Shown here one piece after another: positions 33,944-41,930 of a DNA stretch of 64,000 nt. The position numbers and the translations under genes are program-made. The first letter of the stretch is position 1; each line of letters begins with the position of its first letter. This DNA comes from Caulobacterales bacterium (GTDB lineage Bacteria > Pseudomonadota > Alphaproteobacteria > Caulobacterales > Aquidulcibacteraceae). The stretch spans positions 1 to 64,000 of the forward strand of contig JAFLCU010000008.1 in the NCBI GenBank assembly GCA_017303355.1. Reading direction: 5' to 3'. The notes below the pieces were generated by a model. The model saw only the letters and a program-made list of their open reading frames with translations. It had not been told where the DNA came from and did no database searches.

Positions 33944-33962
33944 TGAATATTCACTGAATATT
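33944..33962. promoter_or_regulatory. AT-rich repeat/palindrome upstream of the coiled-coil membrane gene
   Basis: TGAATATT occurs twice (33944-33951, 33955-33962), and the first copy is part of the palindrome TGAATATTCA. A TTAACCAT, resembling a CtrA half-site, lies at 33908-33915. These stand between divergent genes at 33819 and 34062 in an otherwise GC-rich region. Regulation is inferred only from form. Confidence 0.4.
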
Positions 33963-34061
33963 TTTCGTTTCCTTCAATTTTCTCTTGTCAGCCGTTACGG
34001 AAATGGGCAGTGTCTGGTCAGCGCTCCTCCCCAAGCAGCGCGACAGTCAGGGATAAACTCA

Positions 34062-34397
34062 ATGAACGTCGTGAAATCGATTCTCGTCGCGGCCATCGCC
34101 AGCACCGCCTTCGTCGGCGCCGCCTATGCGCGCGACAATGGCGTCTTCACCGTGAAGCTCGAGGCGCCCGTCGCCGAGCGCACGCAATACATCACGCAAA
34201 ACACGATCTGGACCTGCGAAGGCGACACCTGCCGCGCCCGCGCGCAGCACGCCTCGACCGTGCGCGCCTGCCGCCAATTCGTGCGCGAATCCGGCGCACG
34301 CGTCGTCGCCTACGGCCCGGAAGGCAGCGAATTGAGCGCCGACGAGATCGCCAGCTGCAATGGCGAGACGCCGGCCACGCTGCAAGCCGCGAACTAA
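34062..34397 (+). CDS. Small exported protein, CC_3452-like family
   Basis: The 111-residue product has a signal peptide to about residue 23 (GAAYA-RD). The mature protein reads TVKLEAPVAERTQYITQNTIWTCEGDTCRARAQ, then VRACRQFVRESGARVVAYGPEGSELSADEIASCN, with four Cys likely forming two disulfides. This pattern is shared by a small periplasmic family in Caulobacterales and sphingomonads named after Caulobacter CC_3452; the identification is from memory. Function is unknown. Confidence 0.82.
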   Translation: MNVVKSILVAAIASTAFVGAAYARDNGVFTVKLEAPVAERTQYITQNTIWTCEGDTCRARAQHASTVRACRQFVRESGARVVAYGPEGSELSADEIASCNGETPATLQAAN

Positions 34398-34413
34398 GCT
34401 TCGTTGGATTGAG

Positions 34414-34447
34414 GATCAGGCCGTCAGCACAAGCTGGCGGCCTGATC
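34414..34447. terminator. Bidirectional terminator
   Basis: A 14-bp stem (GATCAGGCCGTCAG / CTGGCGGCCTGATC, one G-U pair) with a CACAAG loop lies between the convergent genes ending at 34397 and 34447. Its last base is shared with the stop of the minus-strand gene. Confidence 0.75.
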
Positions 34448-34926
34448 TATGTTTGCGAGCGCCCGCGCAAACCGCCGCTCCAGGGATGCGCGCCGCAGGG
34501 CTGCAGCGTGAGCGCGGTAACGGCGGGATCATCGACAATGCGCGTGCGCGCCGCACCCGTGCGGCCATCGACCAGCGTGTGCAGCTCCGGCGCGACAGTG
34601 CCGTCCTCATGCCGCGCCAGCACGATCACGCCGTGCGCGCTGGCGTGACCCGCGCCGCCCGCTTGGCGCGGCAGGTCATAAAGGATGCGCACGCGAAACC
34701 GGTCGCCGGTTTCCTCAAGCTCATAGCGGGGACGATCAAACAGCGTCTCCACTTGGCTTTCATAGACCACTTCGATCGCGTCGGCGCCGAAACGTACGCC
34801 CACGCCCGCCGCGCAGGCGGCTGGCCCGGCGCTCCACAGGCCGGATAATTCCTCTGGCGGACGCGATCCCGAGCAGGCCGCTGCAGCGAAGGCCAGCCCA
34901 AGCATCGCGAAGGAGGCGCGCGACAT
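34447..34926 (-). CDS. Hypothetical lipoprotein
   Basis: The 159-residue product has a lipoprotein signal (FAAAAC lipobox near residue 18). The mature part, GLWSAGPAACAAGVGVRFGADAIEVVYESQVETLFDRPRYELEETGDRFRVRILYDLP, is beta-rich, ending with TALTLQPCGAHPW. Two Cys may pair. This layout resembles small lipocalin-like or quality-control lipoproteins, but I do not recognise a family. Confidence 0.75.
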   Translation of the reverse strand: MSRASFAMLGLAFAAAACSGSRPPEELSGLWSAGPAACAAGVGVRFGADAIEVVYESQVETLFDRPRYELEETGDRFRVRILYDLPRQAGGAGHASAHGVIVLARHEDGTVAPELHTLVDGRTGAARTRIVDDPAVTALTLQPCGAHPWSGGLRGRSQT

Positions 34927-35030
34927 AACCTAGAAGCTGCTACGCTGGTCCGGTTGACGAGGTCTGAACGTCGCGCGCCCCTGGTCAAAATCTCGCCGGC
35001 GCCCCATGTGACGACTTGATTCAGCCGAAC

Positions 35031-35675
35031 ATGACCGCCCCTACCGCCTCCCCCGACGTCGCCAGCGGCGCCGCCGCATCGGACCTGCTGGACGACCTCG
35101 TCGAGGCGTTCCCGGGCGAAAGCGTGAGCGTGGGTGAATTGTTGGAACGTTTGGACGAGCGCGCGCATGGCGTGTTGTTGCTCGTGTTGGCGCTGCCGAT
35201 GTGCATTCCCAACATCCCAGGCATCTCGACGATCTTCGGCTTGCTGATGCTCGCGCCGGCAATACAGCTCATGTTCGGCGCACACACGCTCTGGCTGCCC
35301 AAGCGCGTGCGCGAGTGGCGCGTCGATTGTGCCGCGCTACGGCGCACGTTGCGCGTCGCCGGGCCGCCGCTGAAGCGCATCGAATATCTGATCCGTCCGC
35401 GTTGGCTGCCGCTGACGGAATTTCCGTTCACGATCTATGTCGGCTTTCAGTCGCTGATCATGGCGCTGATCCTGATCCTGCCGATCTGGGGCGCGAACTT
35501 GCCGCCCGGCTTCACGGTCGTGTTGACCGCGCTCGCGCTGTTGCAGCGCGATGGCTTGCTGATGCTGCTGACGATCCCGTTCGCCGCGGGATCGCTCGCC
35601 GCACTCTGGTATTTCGGAATTCTAAGCTTGGCGATTTTGCATCGCGTCACGGATTGGATTGGCGCGCTGTTTTAG
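35031..35675 (+). CDS. exoD: ExoD family membrane protein
   Basis: The 214-residue protein matches ExoD (PF06055): SVGELLERLDERAHGVLLLVLALPMCIPNIPGISTIFGLLMLAPAIQLM, then LWLPKRVREWRVD and PPLKRIEYLIRPRW, and three or four C-terminal helices. ExoD was linked to exopolysaccharide synthesis and alkaline growth in Sinorhizobium; its activity is unknown. An in-frame TTG at 35016 is an alternative start. The 3' end overlaps the convergent DoxX gene by 29 bases. Confidence 0.92.
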   Translation: MTAPTASPDVASGAAASDLLDDLVEAFPGESVSVGELLERLDERAHGVLLLVLALPMCIPNIPGISTIFGLLMLAPAIQLMFGAHTLWLPKRVREWRVDCAALRRTLRVAGPPLKRIEYLIRPRWLPLTEFPFTIYVGFQSLIMALILILPIWGANLPPGFTVVLTALALLQRDGLLMLLTIPFAAGSLAALWYFGILSLAILHRVTDWIGALF

Positions 35676-36075
35676 GCGCGTAGGCCCAGGCAACGGCGAT
35701 CAATCCCACGAGCAGCAGCACAGAATATTCCATGCCGTTGCGCCCCGCGCCGACGACAAACCAGCCTGCGGGATAGTGCACAAGGACCATGCCAAGGCCG
35801 ACGATGACGATGTGGCCCAGGCATGCGAGCGTGACGAAACGGCGCGCAAGCAGAAACAATGGCGCGACCAATTCATAGATCGTCACGGCCGCAGCCCAAT
35901 AAAGCCCGTACGGAAAGCCGATCGAGCCTAGCCACTCGCCAAAGCCAGTGACGTAGGGATCCCAGTGGCTGGCGCGAAACGCGCCGTGGATGAAGATCAG
36001 CACCGCAAGCGCGATGCGTATGCCGGAAAGCGCCAATTCAGTGCGCTCAGCGTGTGCGCGTGGTCCCAACACCAT
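35647..36075 (-). CDS. DoxX family membrane protein
   Basis: The 142-residue protein has four hydrophobic helices and the DoxX pattern: ALAVLIFIHGAFRASHWDPYVTGFGEWLGSIGFPYGLYWAAAVTIYELVAPLFLL, then LVHYPAGWFVVGAGRNGMEYSVLLLVGLIAVAW. The family is found with terminal oxidases or thiosulfate oxidation but is broad; no specific role is predictable. The ATG at 36075 has GGGGG at seven bases; the frame extends upstream to 36159, which would overlap the next gene. The end overlaps exoD in antiparallel. Confidence 0.87.
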   Translation of the reverse strand: MVLGPRAHAERTELALSGIRIALAVLIFIHGAFRASHWDPYVTGFGEWLGSIGFPYGLYWAAAVTIYELVAPLFLLARRFVTLACLGHIVIVGLGMVLVHYPAGWFVVGAGRNGMEYSVLLLVGLIAVAWAYAPKTARQSNP

Positions 36076-36152
36076 GACGAACCCCCGTCTGCTCAAGACG
36101 AGGCGGCGGCACGCGGCGATGAAACGCAATTGCTTTGCGACGAGCGCGCCGA

Positions 36153-37022
36153 TCAGCACGAGTTACGGACGAGCCAGCCCAATTGCTCGCCGGTGCGCGC
36201 CACCGCAGGTTCCGCCACGCGGCAATTCTGCGCCCGCGGCTGCGCAGCGCCACGCTGGAATTCCGGATCGCCCTCGCCACTGCGGCGATCAAGATCGGAG
36301 AGTGTCTCGTAAACAAAAATCTCGCTGCCGGCGCTGTTGGCGATGCATTCGTGACGCGAGCCGTTCGACTCGCGCAGACGCACGCTCACTTCGCCTTCAC
36401 CCAGTGTGGTGGCGAAGGTGATGCGCACCGGCCGCGATTCCGCGCGCGCCAGGCACGCATCGATCGCGGGAATGAGTTCCGGCAAAACCGAAGCCCAAGT
36501 CGGACGCTCGCCCTCATTGATGCCGCGCCGCGCGCAGCCGGTGTAGGCGACGCCTTCAAACAGAATATGCGCAACGTACGGCAGCTCGACGCCGCTCGCA
36601 TTGCAGGGCTGCTGCATGATGGTGATGGTCACGGCGCCAGCGACGACACGCATGCCGCGCTCGCGATAGTCGCGCTCGCTGGGAATGCCGCCATCTTCGC
36701 CCAGACCTGGACGCGAGAATTGCGCGTAATCTTCCAGAAGCCGCAATTCCCACGCGCCTTCGGACGCGCCTTCAGCGGTGTCGAGCGCGCCGATGCCGCC
36801 GGAGGCTTGAAACTCTCCCGTATAGAGCGCGCGTTGTTCGGCGTTGGCCGGCCCACCCAGCGCGGCCAATTGCTCGGCCGCCATCGCCGCTTCACGCTCG
36901 GCGTTCGACGGCGTGGCCGGGCCCTCCTCGGTTTGCGCCGGGTCGCGCTGACAAGCGGCCAAGCCTATCGCGCCGAACGCCAGCACCGATCCTAAACAAA
37001 CCCCGCGGATGAAATTCCGCAT
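36153..37022 (-). CDS. Lipoprotein with COG3650-like domain
   Basis: The 289-residue product has a lipoprotein signal (GLAAC lipobox near residue 22) and an N-terminal low-complexity stretch. In the middle, RGMRVVAGAVTITIMQQPCNASGVELPYVAHILFEGVAYTGCARRG matches the domain in the small lipoprotein at 41387 (RALTITIRRAPCEDVMSGESYPSTVEIV, TGCG), a COG3650-type pattern. A second part follows with EGEVSVRLRESNGSRHECI and a C-terminal Cys-containing tail. Function is unknown. It is divergent from dcm. Confidence 0.8.
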   Translation of the reverse strand: MRNFIRGVCLGSVLAFGAIGLAACQRDPAQTEEGPATPSNAEREAAMAAEQLAALGGPANAEQRALYTGEFQASGGIGALDTAEGASEGAWELRLLEDYAQFSRPGLGEDGGIPSERDYRERGMRVVAGAVTITIMQQPCNASGVELPYVAHILFEGVAYTGCARRGINEGERPTWASVLPELIPAIDACLARAESRPVRITFATTLGEGEVSVRLRESNGSRHECIANSAGSEIFVYETLSDLDRRSGEGDPEFQRGAAQPRAQNCRVAEPAVARTGEQLGWLVRNSC

Positions 37023-37087
37023 TGGCGCCCCCCACTGGCCGGCGCCCGTAATGAGGCCACAGCCGTCGCAGGGTGTATTATAGACCC

Positions 37088-38224
37088 ATGCAGCGTGATT
37101 CCGGCGCCCCACTTTACGAGTTTTTCGCGGGCGGCGGCTTGGCCCGGCTGGGCTTGGAACCAGATTTCACCTGTGTTTTCGCCAACGACATCGAACCGGC
37201 CAAGGCCCAAGCTTACCGCGCCGCCTTCGGCGACGGCGACATGCGCCAGGGCGATATCTGGAAACTGAACGTTTCGGACCTGCCCGGTCACGCCGCTTTG
37301 GCGTGGGCCTCGTTCCCCTGCCAAGACCTCTCGCTCGCTGGCGCGCGCCGTGGCCTGGCGGCGCCGCGCTCGGGCGCGTTCTGGGGATTCCATCGCCTGA
37401 TCGAAAAGCTCGCGCACGAAAAGCGCGCGCCGGATGTGTTGGCGCTTGAGAATGTCAGCGGGCTGCTGAGTTCGCACGGCGGCGCCGATTTCGCAGCGCT
37501 GGTCGGCGCGTTGGATGGGCTGGGCTATCGTGTTGGCGCGCTGGAAATCGACGCGGCGCTGTTTACGCCGCAATCGCGGCCGCGCTTGTTCATCATCGCC
37601 GCGCGCAGCACGCCCGCGCATCTCATCGCCTCAGGCCCAAGCGAGCCGTTTCATAGCATGGCGTTGCGCAACGTGGTTGCGCGACTGCCGGACGGATTGC
37701 GCAAACGCTATGTGTGGTGGCGTCTCGACACGCCGCCAAAGCGCAACACCGCCTTGGCGGATCTGCTCGATGACGAGGGCGCCGCGTGGAACAGCGATGA
37801 ACAAACCGAAAAACTGCTCTCGCAAATGAGCACGCTGCAACGCGCCCGGCTCGATGCGCTGCGCGAGAGCGGCAAGCGCGAAGTTGGCGCGGTTTTCCGG
37901 CGCATTCGCGTCGAACACGGCGAGCGCGTACAACGCGCGGAAGCGCGATTTGATGGGCTCGCTGGCTGTTTGCGTACACCCGCCGGCGGCTCAAGCCGGC
38001 AGATACTTTTGTTCGTTGGCGGGCAAACCACGCGCTCGCGCCTGCTAAGCCCGCGCGAGGCGGCGCGGCTCATGGGCGTGCCGGATCAATATCCACTGCC
38101 CGCAAGCCAAACGGCGGCGCTCCACCTCGTTGGCGACGCCGTGTGCGTGCCGGTGGTGCGCTGGCTGTCGCAACATCTCCTACGTCCGCTTGCCGGCGCG
38201 GCCACGGCGCGCAAAATCGCCTGA
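37088..38224 (+). CDS. dcm: DNA cytosine-5 methyltransferase
   Basis: The 378-residue enzyme has the ordered C5-methyltransferase motifs: I FAGGGLARLGL (13-23), IV with catalytic C78 in ASFPCQDLSLAG, VI ENVSGL (121-126), VIII ALFTPQSRPRLFI, then a target-recognition region of about 130 residues, IX RLLSPREAARLMGVPDQYPL and X LVGDAVCVPVVRWL. It methylates a specific cytosine; the site cannot be read from sequence. Its stop overlaps the vsr start by one base. No restriction endonuclease gene is adjacent. Confidence 0.95.
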   Translation: MQRDSGAPLYEFFAGGGLARLGLEPDFTCVFANDIEPAKAQAYRAAFGDGDMRQGDIWKLNVSDLPGHAALAWASFPCQDLSLAGARRGLAAPRSGAFWGFHRLIEKLAHEKRAPDVLALENVSGLLSSHGGADFAALVGALDGLGYRVGALEIDAALFTPQSRPRLFIIAARSTPAHLIASGPSEPFHSMALRNVVARLPDGLRKRYVWWRLDTPPKRNTALADLLDDEGAAWNSDEQTEKLLSQMSTLQRARLDALRESGKREVGAVFRRIRVEHGERVQRAEARFDGLAGCLRTPAGGSSRQILLFVGGQTTRSRLLSPREAARLMGVPDQYPLPASQTAALHLVGDAVCVPVVRWLSQHLLRPLAGAATARKIA

Positions 38225-38649
38225 TGGCGCGCACGCACGACGTTTTCACACCGGAACAGCGTTCAGCCGTGATGCGCGCCGTGAAAGGCGCGGACACCGC
38301 ACCCGAGCGCAAAGTACGTGCGGCCGTGTGTGCGCTTGGCTACGCGCGGCGCTACCGGCTGCACGGCGCGCATTTGCCGGGCAAGCCAGACCTCGTGTTC
38401 GGCGCGCTGCGTAAAGTGATCTTTGTGCACGGCTGCTTTTGGCACGGCCACGATTGCAAGCGCGGCGCGCGCAAGCCAAAGGACAACGCCGCCTATTGGC
38501 GCGCCAAGATCGGGCGCAATCGCACGCGAGACGTCGCGACGGTCGCCGCGCTCGAAGCGGACGGCTGGTCGGTGCTGACGCTTTGGGAATGCGAAACGCG
38601 CGACGCCGAAGCGCTTTCCGCGAAGCTCTCGGGGTTTCTCAGCCCATAG
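38224..38649 (+). CDS. vsr: Very short patch repair endonuclease Vsr
   Basis: The 141-residue protein has the Vsr order: DVFTPEQRSAVMRAVKGADTAPERKVRAAVCALGYARRYRLHGAHLPGKPDLVF with the catalytic Asp in KPDLVF, then VIFVHGCFWHGHDCKRGARKPKDNAAYWRAKIGRNRTRD with zinc-binding Cys/His. Vsr nicks next to T:G mismatches that arise when 5-methylcytosine deaminates, so it protects the site modified by the upstream enzyme. ATG overlaps the dcm stop (TGATG). Length is normal. Confidence 0.96.
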   Translation: MARTHDVFTPEQRSAVMRAVKGADTAPERKVRAAVCALGYARRYRLHGAHLPGKPDLVFGALRKVIFVHGCFWHGHDCKRGARKPKDNAAYWRAKIGRNRTRDVATVAALEADGWSVLTLWECETRDAEALSAKLSGFLSP

Positions 38650-38651
38650 GG

Positions 38652-38739
38652 GGTCCCCTCTCCCGCTGGCGGGGCCGAACCGCGGGCGGGAGAGGGGATC
38701 GGGGCGGCAAACTCGCGGGAGGACGCTCGCCCCCGCCCC
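38652..38739. repeat. Paired inverted repeats downstream of vsr
   Basis: GTCCCCTCTCCCGC (38652-38666 region) pairs with GCGGGAGAGGGGA ending near 38699, and GGGGCGG (38701-38707) pairs with CCGCCCC near 38732-38739. The first hairpin can act as the dcm-vsr terminator. The form recalls repeat family B, but the sequence differs. Confidence 0.7.
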
Positions 38740-38807
38740 AATTCGTTGCGCTCCAGAGCCATCAGCGCCGCTAACGGACCGGAACCGAGCATCAAGATCA
38801 CCGCCAT
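38735..38807 (-). pseudogene. Possible truncated gene start interrupted by a repeat
   Basis: From an ATG at 38807 on the minus strand the frame reads MAVILMLGSGPLAALMALER, which looks like a genuine nucleotide-binding N-terminus (ILGSGP), and then runs into the inverted repeats as low-complexity sequence. It may be the remnant of a gene cut by repeat insertion. The evidence is slight. The rest of 38808-38952 holds nothing I can identify. Confidence 0.25.
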
Positions 38808-38952
38808 GCCGCACCCCCAACACGCCGCCGTTTTCGCCGGCAGGGCGGAATGAGAGAGGCGATCGTCAGCATGGCCGCGCCTTATTGCAAATCCCTTGCA
38901 ATAGCAAAACACGCTACTGGGGGGCGGTCAAGCGTGATCGACGTGCGGCGAA

Positions 38953-40338
38953 TTAGGCCGCCGCGCCGCCGCGGGCGGAAACGACGGGCGCTTCGAGAGT
39001 GAAGGAGAACACCGAACCTTCGCCCAGTTCGCTCTTCGCCGTGAGATGTCCGTTCATCAGACGCGCCAGCCGGAGCGAGATCGCGAGCCCCAGACCTGGC
39101 CCCTCGCCTGCGGAGGCGACACGGCCACGCGCGAAGACGGCCGCGAGTTGCGATCGCGACAGACCCACGCCGGTGTCGGCGATCGTGAACACGAGCCGCG
39201 CAACGCCCTCTCTCAGCGCAGGCTGCGCGGCCAAGCGCACGCGCACGCCGCCATGCGTGGTGTAGCGGATCGCGTTGGCCAGCAGGTTGAACAGGATTTG
39301 GCGCACGCGCGCGGCGTCCATCTCAACCAAGGGCGGAATATCCGCGCTGACATCGACAAACAGCTCAAGCTGCTTGTCTTGCGCCGCCGCTTTAAAGGCG
39401 CTGGTGACGCTGCGCAGAACTTCGCGCGGGTCGTCGGCTTTGGCTTCGATGCGCACCTGACCGTTCTCGAGTTTATCGAGATCGGAGAGATCGTCGAGCA
39501 CGAGCTTCAAGACCTCGCTGGCCTGCACCAAGGTTGCGATGTGCGCACGCGCGGCCGGCGTAGCCGCGACGCGATGCAAGTGCTCGGCGGCGCCGGCGAG
39601 CGCAGCCATCGGCGTGCGCAGCTCGCTATTCATGCGCGAAATCGCATCGGATTTGGCGGCCGCCGCTGCCGCCGCCGCTTGCCGCTCGCGAATGGCGGCG
39701 AACTCCGCCTCGGCCTGCGCGACGTCCGAGGCCAACAGCGCGCGCCAGATGTTGACGCCGAAACCGAGCAGCAGCAGCCCGCCCACCAGCGGCATCAAAT
39801 CGAGCGCGTTGTCCGCGCCGCCGCTCACGAAATCCAAGATAGGAAGCGCAAGCATAAACGCAATCGTCGGCGCCGTACCCGCCGCCGACAAGATCGAAGA
39901 GGCGCGCAAGGTCACCGCCGCATTGGCGAGGCCGCCGCAGAAATACGTCACGGCCAACGTCTCGCCATGCACGTACGGCGCGCTCCACAACATGATCGCG
40001 ACGATGTTGCCATAGGCGCCCTGCGCGACGGTCCAGATCGTCAGTGGGATCAGGTGCGGCGGCGGCTCGCCGCGCGCGCATTGCGCCGCCAGGCGCGCGT
40101 AGAGGGCGCGATCGATCAGCACGACGACGACCAGGCCGGTGAACCAATAGGCCGGCCAGAAATTACCGAGAATGGAAACCGAGACGGCGGCGACGATCGC
40201 GCACGAGCCGAGCCGGAGCCACGAATTGGCCACCCGCGCGCGCGCAGCCGCCGCCAGCGAACGGGTGCGCCGGAAGCCCACGCCCTTGGGCGCGTCTGGC
40301 GCCGTGTCCGGCGAAATGAGAGCATCGTCGGCGTTCAA
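38953..40338 (-). CDS. Membrane histidine kinase-like protein lacking the phosphoacceptor His
   Basis: The 461-residue protein has six or so membrane helices (about 45-200), a short coiled coil with an Ala run (about 205-230), a dimerisation helix and a HATPase_c domain. The H-box reads AISRMNSELRTPMAAL: the position normally held by His in S-H-E-L-R-T-P is Ser238 (codon AGC). The ATPase boxes are intact: N-box FNLLANAIRYT (350-360), G1 DTGVGL (388-393) and G2 GPGLGLAI (413-420). It should still bind ATP but cannot autophosphorylate at the usual residue. No response regulator is adjacent. The gene is complete, with no frameshift. Confidence 0.88.
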   Translation of the reverse strand: MNADDALISPDTAPDAPKGVGFRRTRSLAAAARARVANSWLRLGSCAIVAAVSVSILGNFWPAYWFTGLVVVVLIDRALYARLAAQCARGEPPPHLIPLTIWTVAQGAYGNIVAIMLWSAPYVHGETLAVTYFCGGLANAAVTLRASSILSAAGTAPTIAFMLALPILDFVSGGADNALDLMPLVGGLLLLGFGVNIWRALLASDVAQAEAEFAAIRERQAAAAAAAAKSDAISRMNSELRTPMAALAGAAEHLHRVAATPAARAHIATLVQASEVLKLVLDDLSDLDKLENGQVRIEAKADDPREVLRSVTSAFKAAAQDKQLELFVDVSADIPPLVEMDAARVRQILFNLLANAIRYTTHGGVRVRLAAQPALREGVARLVFTIADTGVGLSRSQLAAVFARGRVASAGEGPGLGLAISLRLARLMNGHLTAKSELGEGSVFSFTLEAPVVSARGGAAA

Positions 40339-40653
40339 AACGGGCGGGAGTTTGATCGCTTCACCCTGTAGTTTAGTTAACCGGTCGCCGGCCGGCCGGC
40401 TTCACACGCCTCCGGCGCGAGGATCAATATGCGCTCTCGCCTGGCTGGCGGCGCCCGATTAGGGCTCGACCAGATCGCCCCATTGGTGGATATGGTTTTG
40501 ACGGAACAATTCGGGCGTCTTGTACGCTTTAGTGCGTCTGGATCGGCCGATTAGGCGTTTCTGTTCAGGGTGCGCTCAGACAGGCGTCGTCATTTTTCGC
40601 GTCGGGATAGGGCTCGATTTTCACTCGCCCCTTTTTGAACTGGAGGGATTTCT
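40339..40653. other. Intergenic region between the kinase-like gene and ompA
   Basis: This 315-base divergent gap contains GTTTAGTTAACCGG and a run of GCCGGCCGGCCGGC palindromes near 40380-40400 and must hold two promoters, but no box is convincing enough to assign. No gene-like frame was seen. Confidence 0.5.
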
Positions 40654-41310
40654 ATGATCCGCAAATTCGTGGCTATGGCGGCCGCGGCCATTTTCATGGT
40701 CGGCTGCACCAACGTCGATCCGGTCACCGGCGAACGGACGCGTAACAACACCGGCACGGGCGCCATTATCGGCGCGATCGCGGGCGCGGCCCTCGGCACG
40801 GCCGCCGGCGGCGACGACCGCCGCAACGCCATGATCGGCGCCGGCATCGGCGCGCTCGCGGGGGCCGGCATCGGCCATTACATGGACCGCACGTATCAGA
40901 ATCTGCGTGAGCGTCTGGCCGGCACCGGCGTCGGCGTGACGCGCGTGTCGCAGAGCCAGATCCTGCTCAATTTCCCGTCCGACCTCACCTTCGACGTCGA
41001 TCGTGACGCGGTGAAGAGCCAGTTCGTGCCGACGCTGCAGAACGTGGGCAACGTGCTGCGCGAGTACGATCAAACTACGGTTGACGTCTATGGCCACGCC
41101 GACTCGACCGGCACGGATGCCTACAACCAAGACCTCTCGGAGCGTCGCGCGATGAATGTCGGCTCGATCCTGATGCAAGGCGGCGTGATCCGTCAGCGTC
41201 TGATCGCGCAGGGCTACGGCGAAAGCCGCCCGATCGCCGACAACGGTTCGGAATCGGGCCGCGCCCGCAACCGCCGCGTTGAAGTCTATATCAGCGCGTT
41301 CCAGGGCTAA
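40654..41310 (+). CDS. OmpA family lipoprotein with glycine zipper
   Basis: The 218-residue product has a lipoprotein signal (FMVGC lipobox, Cys at about 18), a glycine-zipper segment (GTGAIIGAIAGAALGTAAGG, then GAGIGALAGAGIGHYMD) and a C-terminal OmpA domain with the peptidoglycan-binding residues in VDVYGHADSTGTDAYNQDLSERRAMNV and GESRPIADNGSESGRARNRRVEVYI. It resembles Pal-like YiaD proteins, which bind peptidoglycan from the outer membrane. TGGAGGG precedes the ATG. A strong terminator follows. Confidence 0.94.
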   Translation: MIRKFVAMAAAAIFMVGCTNVDPVTGERTRNNTGTGAIIGAIAGAALGTAAGGDDRRNAMIGAGIGALAGAGIGHYMDRTYQNLRERLAGTGVGVTRVSQSQILLNFPSDLTFDVDRDAVKSQFVPTLQNVGNVLREYDQTTVDVYGHADSTGTDAYNQDLSERRAMNVGSILMQGGVIRQRLIAQGYGESRPIADNGSESGRARNRRVEVYISAFQG

Positions 41311-41332
41311 GCTCTGCTGAACTGAGTAGAAG

Positions 41333-41365
41333 ACGCCGTCGCGCCCAAAGCGCGGCGGCGTTTTT
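41333..41365 (+). terminator. Rho-independent terminator of the ompA-like gene
   Basis: ACGCCGTCGCGC pairs with GCGCGGCGGCGT (one mismatch) around CCAAA, followed by TTTTTGTTTT, 22 bases after the stop codon. Confidence 0.85.
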
Positions 41366-41386
41366 GTTTTGAAAATGGAGATCATC

Positions 41387-41845
41387 ATGCGCGCCGCCCT
41401 CCTCACCCTAGGCTTGCTGCTCGCCGCGTGCTCGCAACCCGCGACGGAAGCGCCCGCGCCGGCGGAAACGCCAGCGGCCGAGACCGCGTCCAATCCCGTG
41501 CAGGACGCGCTCGCGCAAATGCCGCCAGCGGATGGTGCGCGTGCGGCGGGCGTCGATTTCCGCGGCGTGGGCCAAGAGCCCGGCTGGATCGTCGACATCT
41601 ATCAGCGCGATCGCATTCGCCTGCTGCTCGATTACGGCGAGACGCTGCTCGATTTCCCGCTCACGGCGCCGACTTATCCGGTCGAAGGCGCAACGCGCTA
41701 TGTGACGCAAGTCGAAGGCCGCGCGCTCACCATCACCATCCGCCGCGCGCCGTGCGAAGACGTGATGAGCGGCGAGTCCTACCCATCCACGGTCGAGATC
41801 GTTATCGACGACCGCACGCTCACCGGCTGCGGCAGAAGCGTGTAA
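41387..41845 (+). CDS. Small COG3650-like lipoprotein
   Basis: The 152-residue product has a lipoprotein signal (LLLAAC lipobox near residue 12), a Pro/Ala-rich linker and a domain with GQEPGWIVDIYQRDRIRLLLDYGETLLDFPL, then RALTITIRRAPCEDVMSGESYPSTVEIVIDDRTLTGCGRS. This is the COG3650-type pattern, shared with the larger lipoprotein at 36153-37022. GGAG lies six bases before the ATG. It follows the OmpA gene but is separated by a terminator. Function is unknown. Confidence 0.85.
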   Translation: MRAALLTLGLLLAACSQPATEAPAPAETPAAETASNPVQDALAQMPPADGARAAGVDFRGVGQEPGWIVDIYQRDRIRLLLDYGETLLDFPLTAPTYPVEGATRYVTQVEGRALTITIRRAPCEDVMSGESYPSTVEIVIDDRTLTGCGRSV

Positions 41846-41930
41846 GCGCCCAGCACGTTTGGCCGCGTGGAGCGGGGCTCCACACGGTTGTTGTCTGCGG
41901 GGATGCCGGCGAGGCAAGCCGGCGGTTCGA

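Noticed and set aside
31216..33957. A 913-codon plus-strand frame spanning the thiolase and coiled-coil membrane genes
   Set aside because: It covers two real minus-strand genes and the gap between them and has no recognisable domain.
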